From Chelatococcus reniformis (lineage in GTDB: Bacteria; Pseudomonadota; Alphaproteobacteria; Rhizobiales; Beijerinckiaceae), in the NCBI RefSeq assembly GCF_014640075.1, contig NZ_BMGG01000010.1:186001-250000 (forward strand): 64,000 bases of DNA, read 5' to 3'. Shown in pieces: positions 58,878 through 64,000 of this stretch. The notes under the pieces are model-generated. The model had not been told where the DNA came from. It ran no database searches and saw nothing but the letters and a program-made list of their open reading frames with translations. How positions within the stretch are numbered: the first letter of the stretch is position 1; every line of letters begins with the position of its first letter. The translations under genes were made by a program, and so were the position numbers.

Positions 58878-60440
58878 TCACTCGCTCCCGGAGTGCGGTA
58901 TCATCTTGCCGAGCCAGCGCGCGGCCTCGGCCGGCGAGATCGCCCCTTGGGGCTTGTCGACCAAGAAATTGGCCTGCCGCATCCTGCGCACGGGGACCGC
59001 TCCGATCAACGGCGCGAGAGCGGACGCGAGTTCCTCGTCGTTTGCACGCTTGGGCGAGACCATCAAGATGGCGTCGTAGGGTGGGATGCGCTGTTGCGGA
59101 TCCTCGAGCACCGTGAGGTGATCGGCTTCGATCCGGCCGTCGCTGGAGAATGCGGCGATGACATCGACATCGCCATCGGCCAGGGCACGATACATGAACG
59201 TGGACTGGAACTCGCGCGTGTGGGCGAAGCTCAAGCCATAGCCGTCGCGCAGCATCGTCCAGTCCGGTCGGGCGAAGAACTCGTAGTCGCTGCCAAGGCT
59301 GAGGCCGGGGGCATGGCGCCCGAGATCGGCGATCGAATGGACGCCCAGTTCCTCGGCGCGATCGCTGCGCATCGTCAGCGCGTAGGCGTTCTCGAACCCC
59401 AATGCTCCCAGCATGGTGATGCCGTGTTCGCGTTTGAGCCAGCTCTCGATCTCGCGCAGCATCACCTTGCGTGATGGGTGGTCGCTCCGACCCATTGCAT
59501 TGGCCCAGATGGTGCCGGAATAGTCGACGTAGACATCGATGTCGTTCTGCGCGAGGGCGCGAAAAACCACCGCCGATCCGAGGCCGCTGCGGACGGCCGC
59601 GGCATGTCCGGTGTGCGCGAGCCGCTGACCGATGAGATCCGCCAGGATATATTGCTCGGTGAAGTTCTTGGCGCCGATCACATAGTCGGTGCGCGAGGCG
59701 GGCCCGAGCACCGTAAATGCGGCCGTAAGCACACCGAGCAAAAGCGCAACTCCGGCCGACCAGATGCGCCGGCGGCGCCGCTGGGCGAGGCCGCCCTCTA
59801 TCACGGCCAGAAGCTGATCAACGGTCAAGGCTAACGCCGCCGAGACGGCGCAGCCGAACAGCACCCAGATCCAGTTCTCGGTCTGAAGCCCGGAAAAGAT
59901 GTAGTTGCCGAGGCTGGTCTGGCCGACCGGCGTGGCCAAGGTCGCGGTGCCGATCACCCAGACGGCGGCGGTACGGATGCCCGCCATCATCACGGGCGCG
60001 ATCAGCGGCAGTTCAACGCGGAGCAACCGCTGTCGGCCGGTCATGCCGACTCCATCGGCGGCTTCGCCCAGGGAGGGGTCGAGGTTGGCGATGCCGGCGA
60101 CGACGTTCCGCACGATCGGCAGCATGGAATAGAGCGTGAGGGCCAGCAGCGCCGGCAGAAAGCCCAGGGCCGAAAAGCCACCGCCGGTGAGCTTTGTCGT
60201 CAACAGCGAGAGCCCGATCAGGATCGGATAGAACAGCGCCATCAACGCGAGACCCGGAATCGTCTGCACCAGGCTGACGAAGGAGAGGAGCGGCCAGCGC
60301 AGGAGGGCGCTGCGGCTGGCGAGCAATGCGAGCGGCAAGCTCAGCGCGATGCCGATCGCCAGCGCGGCAGCGCTCAGAAGAACATGGTAGCCAAGGTACT
60401 CGGGCAGGACGCGGAGCGCGCTCGCAACGGGACCGTCCAC
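58878..60440 (-). CDS. Fused osmoprotectant (OpuB/YehZ-like) permease and substrate-binding protein
   Basis: This 520-aa chain has a permease of BPD_transp_1 type in the first roughly 220 residues (SRSALLRWPLLSFVSLVQTIPGLALMALFYPILIG and the EAA-loop region GEAADGVGMTGRQRLLRVELPLIAPVMMAGIRTAAVWVIGTATLATPVGQTSLGN). A glycine-betaine/choline-binding domain follows from about residue 250 (DYVIGAKNFTEQYILADLIGQRL, VYVDYSGTIWANAM and HSIADLGRHAPGLSLGSDYEF). I chose the GTG at 60440, 2 bp after the ATPase stop. The frame further upstream lies over the ATPase gene. Fusion of permease and receptor is known in OpuB-like systems. Confidence 0.9.
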   Translation of the reverse strand: MDGPVASALRVLPEYLGYHVLLSAAALAIGIALSLPLALLASRSALLRWPLLSFVSLVQTIPGLALMALFYPILIGLSLLTTKLTGGGFSALGFLPALLALTLYSMLPIVRNVVAGIANLDPSLGEAADGVGMTGRQRLLRVELPLIAPVMMAGIRTAAVWVIGTATLATPVGQTSLGNYIFSGLQTENWIWVLFGCAVSAALALTVDQLLAVIEGGLAQRRRRRIWSAGVALLLGVLTAAFTVLGPASRTDYVIGAKNFTEQYILADLIGQRLAHTGHAAAVRSGLGSAVVFRALAQNDIDVYVDYSGTIWANAMGRSDHPSRKVMLREIESWLKREHGITMLGALGFENAYALTMRSDRAEELGVHSIADLGRHAPGLSLGSDYEFFARPDWTMLRDGYGLSFAHTREFQSTFMYRALADGDVDVIAAFSSDGRIEADHLTVLEDPQQRIPPYDAILMVSPKRANDEELASALAPLIGAVPVRRMRQANFLVDKPQGAISPAEAARWLGKMIPHSGSE

Positions 60441-60442
60441 GG

Positions 60443-61264
60443 TCAGGATCCGTCCGTCGATCGACCATCGAGCAGAGCCCGGACCTTGCCCGCCTGGCGT
60501 AGCGGCATATCCATCAACGCCCGCACCCCGTCGTCCGGCGGGTCCGTGAGGAGCGCGTGGGGCGTCCCGTCCGCCACGATGCGGCCCTCGCGAAGGATGA
60601 CGATCCGGTCGGCGAGCAGCACGGCCTCGAAAATGTCGTGCGTGACCATGACGGTGGTGAGCCCAAGGGCCGTATGCAGCCGGCGGCACGCATGTCCCAG
60701 CGTGTCGCGCGTGATCGGATCGAGGGCTCCGAATGGCTCGTCCATGAGGAGGAGACCAGGCCGCGCGGCGAGCGCTCTGGCGATGCCGACGCGCTGGCGC
60801 TGGCCGCCGGAGAGTGCGTCGGGCATGCGTGCGCCGTAATCGGCAGGAAGCTCGACCAGCGCCAGCAGCTCGGCAACGCGATCCACGATTTCCTGTCGGG
60901 GCCAGCCAAGCAGGTCCGGCGTGATGCCGATATTCTCCGCAACGGTGAGATGCGGAAACAGACCGACGCCCTGGAAGACATAGCCGATGCGACGTCGCAG
61001 ATCGTGCGGGGGGCGATCGTGCACCGGCCGTCCGTCGACGAGGACCTCACCGCGTTCAGGCTCGACCAAGCGGTTGATGCACTTGAGGGCTGTCGTCTTA
61101 CCTGATCCGGACGCGCCCACCATCGCGACGAAGGTGCCCGGAGCTATCGAGAGGCCGACATCGCGAAGCGCAAAATGCCGCCCCTCGTCGAAGCTTTTCG
61201 TCACCCCGTCCAGCACGATGGCTGGAGCCATCTCGCCCTGCGGCGAGAGGCCGGCCACCCTCAT
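60443..61264 (-). CDS. ATP-binding protein of the osmoprotectant ABC transporter (OpuBA/ProV-like)
   Basis: This 273-aa ATPase has Walker A GASGSGKTT, the Q-loop YVFQGVGLFPHLTV, the signature LSGGQRQRVGIARAL and Walker B LLLMDEPFGALDPITR. The block LKCINRLVEPERGEVLVDGRPV is characteristic of glycine-betaine/choline transport ATPases. It lacks the CBS pair common in OpuBA. The start ATG at 61264 overlaps the methyltransferase stop (ATGA). A second ATG at 61231 is weaker. It is coupled to the fused permease/receptor downstream. Confidence 0.9.
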   Translation of the reverse strand: MRVAGLSPQGEMAPAIVLDGVTKSFDEGRHFALRDVGLSIAPGTFVAMVGASGSGKTTALKCINRLVEPERGEVLVDGRPVHDRPPHDLRRRIGYVFQGVGLFPHLTVAENIGITPDLLGWPRQEIVDRVAELLALVELPADYGARMPDALSGGQRQRVGIARALAARPGLLLMDEPFGALDPITRDTLGHACRRLHTALGLTTVMVTHDIFEAVLLADRIVILREGRIVADGTPHALLTDPPDDGVRALMDMPLRQAGKVRALLDGRSTDGS

Positions 61265-62244
61265 GTCTCCATGGCGATACGGGTGTCACCCTCGTGGCTG
61301 ACCTGCACATAGCGCGCCCCGATGGCTGCAAAGCGGCCACTGGTCACGGTGACGATGTCGTCGATCGGGAGTGCCCTCGCGGCCTCCGCGGGCCGCGACA
61401 CGAACAGCTCCGCCTGGAACAAGCCGTCGGCTTCGAAGCCCGACGTGTCGATGCCGCGTGCCTTCAGGCTGTCGAGGCTGCGCTCGAATTCGTCCTCATC
61501 GCGAAAGCGCCGCTGGACGAAGGTTGAGCCGGCCAGTTTCTCGGTCACCATGCCACGTTCGGCGAATGCGGCGATGAACTCGTCATAGGGGAACATTCGC
61601 AGCACGAACGAAATGATCCAGGGCGGGCTCGCCGTCGCATCGAGGAGCTTGCTGTAGGTCTTATGAGTAACGTAGCCGATCGCTCCGGTCGACAGCAGCA
61701 CGTTGGCCGGCGCAACGATGGCGGCGTCCGCTGCCGACAGCGAACCGGTCTCGAGATCGGCGGCGACGCCATTGGCATGAAGCCCGACGGCATTGGCGTA
61801 CCCGATCGCGGCATCGGAAGCATCGAAGCCGATGAAGCGGCCAAGTCCGATGTCGGGCCAACTGGAGTAGAAGTGTCGGTCCAGCCGGATCAACTCCTCC
61901 GGCTGGAGTTTGATCATCTCGCGACGCGCATAGCGTTGGCGCAGGCTCGCGAAATTCACGGGAAAGCGGTGTATGGCGGCGTTGATGCCGTAGGAGCAAC
62001 CGATGTCGAGCACCGTGTTCGTGCAGCCATTGTACCGGGCGTGGGCATCGAGTAGCTGGCGGATGACGGGTTCAGCGACATCGGGGATCATATAGTCGAG
62101 AGCGCCAAGTGTAGAAAAATACAATCTAGGGTCGGATAGCGTATAGATATCGTCGAATACGGCCTTGTTCTTGTTGATGCGAGCGATCGAATCGAGCAAT
62201 ATATGCCTCCTCGTGCGGCCAGCATACGTGGCGCCAGACGTCAT
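61261..62244 (-). CDS. Class I SAM-dependent methyltransferase-like protein
   Basis: This 327-aa protein has a methyltransferase motif I (TVLDIGCSYGINAAIHRF) and a later acidic strand with LGRFIGFDASDAAIGYANAVG. The C-terminal half has no domain I recognise. The N-terminal region is noticeably more AT-rich than neighbours, especially near the start. It is transcribed first in an operon with a glycine-betaine-type transporter and overlaps it by 4 bp, so it could make or modify a quaternary amine or sense one. This is speculation from position. It could equally be an unrelated protein methylase. Confidence 0.65.
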   Translation of the reverse strand: MTSGATYAGRTRRHILLDSIARINKNKAVFDDIYTLSDPRLYFSTLGALDYMIPDVAEPVIRQLLDAHARYNGCTNTVLDIGCSYGINAAIHRFPVNFASLRQRYARREMIKLQPEELIRLDRHFYSSWPDIGLGRFIGFDASDAAIGYANAVGLHANGVAADLETGSLSAADAAIVAPANVLLSTGAIGYVTHKTYSKLLDATASPPWIISFVLRMFPYDEFIAAFAERGMVTEKLAGSTFVQRRFRDEDEFERSLDSLKARGIDTSGFEADGLFQAELFVSRPAEAARALPIDDIVTVTSGRFAAIGARYVQVSHEGDTRIAMET

Positions 62245-62588
62245 TAATTCTCCGCGGATAGCTGTGTCTTATCCGCGTACCAGACGTTTTTCAACCCGGG
62301 GAGCGCAGATTGACGTCTGCTGCTTCAGAGAATGAGCGCACTAACCGTGGGCATGGCAGTTCGTTTGGGCCGATGCTGCGCCGGTTGCGAGAGGCGCATG
62401 GCCGGCAAAATCAGCGCCTCGGCCGCGACCGAGGCGCTGCGTGGAGACAGCTGACCGCGCTGGGCGGATCGGTCGCCGCGGCGCGTTCTCCATGCCTCCC
62501 GGGCACAAGAGCGGATAGCATCCGTATCGGCGAAGCGGCCGCCCGGGCGCGCTGACCCGGCGCGCGGGCCCGGACCAGGGAGACGATC
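62245..62588. other. Divergent region between methyltransferase and glutathione-reductase-type gene
   Basis: This 344-bp region has no supported gene. An 81-codon frame at 62310 shows no family features. A perfect hairpin, AGCGCCTCGG-CCGCGA-CCGAGGCGCT (62413-62438), lies here. It lacks a T-run and could be an attenuator or simply structured GC-rich DNA. The rest shows nothing specific. Confidence 0.4.
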
Positions 62589-63569
62589 GTGGGATTGCTG
62601 ATCGATGGCCAATGGCAAGACGACTGGTACGACACGGCTGCGACGGGCGGGCGTTTCGTCCGCAAGGAGGCGCAGTTCCGCAATTGGGTCACCGCGGACG
62701 GCGCGCCGGGGCCACGCGGCGTCGGCGGCTTTCGGGCCGAGGCCGGGCGTTACCACCTCTACGTCAGTCTGGCCTGTCCGTGGGCGCACCGCACGCTGAT
62801 CATGCGCGCCCTCAAGGGACTGGAGAACATGATCTCCGTGTCGGTGGTCCACTGGCGCATGCTCGACCGGGGGTGGACCTTCGCGGATGGGCCGGGCGTT
62901 GTCGCCGACGGCATCAACGGCGCCGCCTACCTGCATCAGGTCTATACCGCCGCAGCGCCCGACTATACGGGGCGCGTCACGGTCCCCGTGCTCTGGGACA
63001 AGCAGCAGAGCGCTATCGTCAACAACGAATCGTCCGAGATCATCCGGATGCTCAACTCCGGCTTCGACGGCGTCGGCGCGCGGGCGGGGGACTACTATCC
63101 GGCGGCGCTGCGTGAGGACATCGATACGCTTAACACACGCGTCTACGACACGGTCAACAACGGCGTCTACAAGGCTGGCTTCGCCACCACGCAGCGCGCC
63201 TACGAGGAGGCGGTGGGGCCGCTCTTCGACACGCTCGACTGGCTCGACGCGCGTCTTGCGGCGCGGCGCTTCCTCCTGGGCGCCAGCCTCACCGAGGCCG
63301 ACGTCCGCCTGTTCACGACGCTCGTACGTTTCGATGCGGTCTATGTCGGCCACTTCAAGTGCAACATCCGCCGCATCGCCGACTATCCCAGCCTCTCGGG
63401 CTATACCCGCGATCTGTTCCAGACGCCGGGCGTCGCCGCCACGGTGAACTTCGAGCACATCAAGCGCCACTATTACGAGAGCCACCGTACCATCAATCCC
63501 AGCGGCATCGTGCCCCTGGGGCCGGCGCTCGATTTCATGGCGCCGCACGGGCGCGACCGGCTCGGCTGA
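62589..63569 (+). CDS. Glutathionyl-hydroquinone reductase (YqjG/ECM4, Xi-class GST)
   Basis: This 326-aa Xi-class glutathione transferase reductively removes glutathione from glutathionyl-hydroquinones. The catalytic Cys is in YVSLACPWAHRTLI. Other family blocks are VNNESSEIIRMLN and the C-terminal helices FLLGASLTEADVRLFTTLVRFDAVYVGHFKCNIRRIADYP and TVNFEHIKRHYYESHRTINPSGIVPLGP. It starts at a GTG at 62589 with CAGGGAGA upstream. The enzyme fits a region devoted to aromatic compounds but is also common as housekeeping detoxification. Confidence 0.93.
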   Translation: MGLLIDGQWQDDWYDTAATGGRFVRKEAQFRNWVTADGAPGPRGVGGFRAEAGRYHLYVSLACPWAHRTLIMRALKGLENMISVSVVHWRMLDRGWTFADGPGVVADGINGAAYLHQVYTAAAPDYTGRVTVPVLWDKQQSAIVNNESSEIIRMLNSGFDGVGARAGDYYPAALREDIDTLNTRVYDTVNNGVYKAGFATTQRAYEEAVGPLFDTLDWLDARLAARRFLLGASLTEADVRLFTTLVRFDAVYVGHFKCNIRRIADYPSLSGYTRDLFQTPGVAATVNFEHIKRHYYESHRTINPSGIVPLGPALDFMAPHGRDRLG

Positions 63570-63789
63570 GCGGATGGATTGTCGCGCGATGTCGTGCGCG
63601 CGACGGCTGGCGCCGGGCGCGGACCGCGAGTAGCCTCCGAGGGAGCTGCCCGGATGCGGGGCCGGTCCGTGCCTCGCCGAGGCGAGGCGCTCGGCCTGCG
63701 GTCCGGGTACGACGAGCAGCACGGCCTATCGGCCCGGAAGCTTCTCATTCCGGGTGGAAGATGCTCGGGGAGGCCAAACCCACCGCGTC

Positions 63790-64000
63790 ATGACCATCTT
63801 TTCCGTCCAGCACACGACGATCTACCGCTACGCACGCCCGGTCTCCTTCGGCGACCACCGGCTCATGTATCGCCCCCGTGACAGCTATGATCAGAAACTG
63901 CTCAGCGAGCGCCTGGTCGTAACCCCGCGGCCCAAGCAGGTTCGCTGGATCCACGACGTCTTCGGCAATTGCGTCGCGCTCGTCGGATTCTCGGGCCAGG
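63790..64000 (+). CDS. Transglutaminase-like protein, N-terminal domain (3' end cut by window)
   Basis: Only the first 70 residues are visible. The start MTIFSVQHTTIYRYARPVSFGDHRLMYRPRDSYDQKLLSERLVV is the typical bacterial transglutaminase-like N-terminal domain. WIHDVFGNCVALVGF matches the next strand of that domain. The ATG at 63790 fits the family start. The catalytic Cys-His-Asp domain would lie beyond the edge. It follows the preceding gene after 220 bp of non-coding sequence. Confidence 0.85.
   Translation, partial: MTIFSVQHTTIYRYARPVSFGDHRLMYRPRDSYDQKLLSERLVVTPRPKQVRWIHDVFGNCVALVGFSGQ

Noticed and set aside
62310-62555. 81-codon frame between methyltransferase and glutathione-type gene
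   Set aside because: Composition and lack of motifs suggest a chance frame. A GC hairpin lies within it.

Overview
The window is a very GC-rich, gene-dense stretch of a bacterial chromosome. It looks alphaproteobacterial, most likely Hyphomicrobiales (Rhizobiales). The evidence is a rhizobial-type outer-membrane porin, CTTGAC-type -35 elements, many LivK-like binding proteins, and dispersed palindromic repeats of the kind often seen in that order (one type, when translated, reads MAGLDPAIH). I cannot name a genus. No rRNA, tRNA, CRISPR, prophage or insertion sequence was seen.

Layout. (1) 1-9.1 kb: end of an NDH-2-like gene, then a leftward seven-gene operon. It encodes a LivK-like binding protein, LivH, a fused LivM-LivG, LivF, a GlcD-like FAD oxidase, an FMN 2-hydroxyacid oxidase and a YCII protein, so uptake is coupled to oxidation of a 2-hydroxyacid. 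(2) 9.3-18.9 kb: a [2Fe-2S] ferredoxin, a fused indolepyruvate-type ferredoxin oxidoreductase, a TetR regulator, a PaaK-like CoA ligase, a two-subunit Rieske dioxygenase and a PaaG-like hydratase/isomerase. Variants of one 20-bp palindrome (TAGACCGATCGTTCGGTCTA) precede the transporter operon, the oxidoreductase, the ligase and, less well conserved, the dioxygenase. A half-site precedes the TetR gene. I read this as one regulon for an aromatic 2-hydroxy/2-oxo acid. (3) 18.9-24.9 kb: a ThDP enzyme, zinc dehydrogenase and SDR operon, a divergent TetR, and a second binding protein. Two near-identical promoters carry the same TTAGAG-N4-CTCTAA operator. (4) 25.2-36.4 kb: a five-gene acyl-CoA operon with divergent TetR, an acyl-CoA dehydrogenase, YbaK, and three 415-aa paralogous binding proteins without permeases, each preceded by a conserved CTTGAC block. 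(5) 37-44 kb: AraC regulator, copper amine oxidase, a decayed TauE/SafE-like gene, threonine aldolase and porin. (6) 44-53.6 kb: RidA with divergent TetR and tandem operators, an FAD dehydrogenase, an AcoR-like sigma-54 activator, and an LLM flavin monooxygenase. The monooxygenase has a textbook -24/-12 promoter and two upstream palindromes. A CoA ligase and another binding protein follow. (7) 53.7-64 kb: an FAD/NAD(P) protein, a TAXI-type TRAP transporter with DUF1850, an OpuB-like osmoprotectant ABC system with a methyltransferase, a glutathionyl-hydroquinone reductase, and the start of a transglutaminase-N protein.

Overall this is a catabolic and uptake region. It has six LivK-like binding proteins but only one Liv permease/ATPase set, three acyl-CoA ligases, and at least five locally encoded regulators whose DNA sites can be read beside them. 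The most distinctive observations are the shared-operator aromatic-acid regulon, the sigma-54 promoter/enhancer unit, and the tandem orphan binding-protein array.
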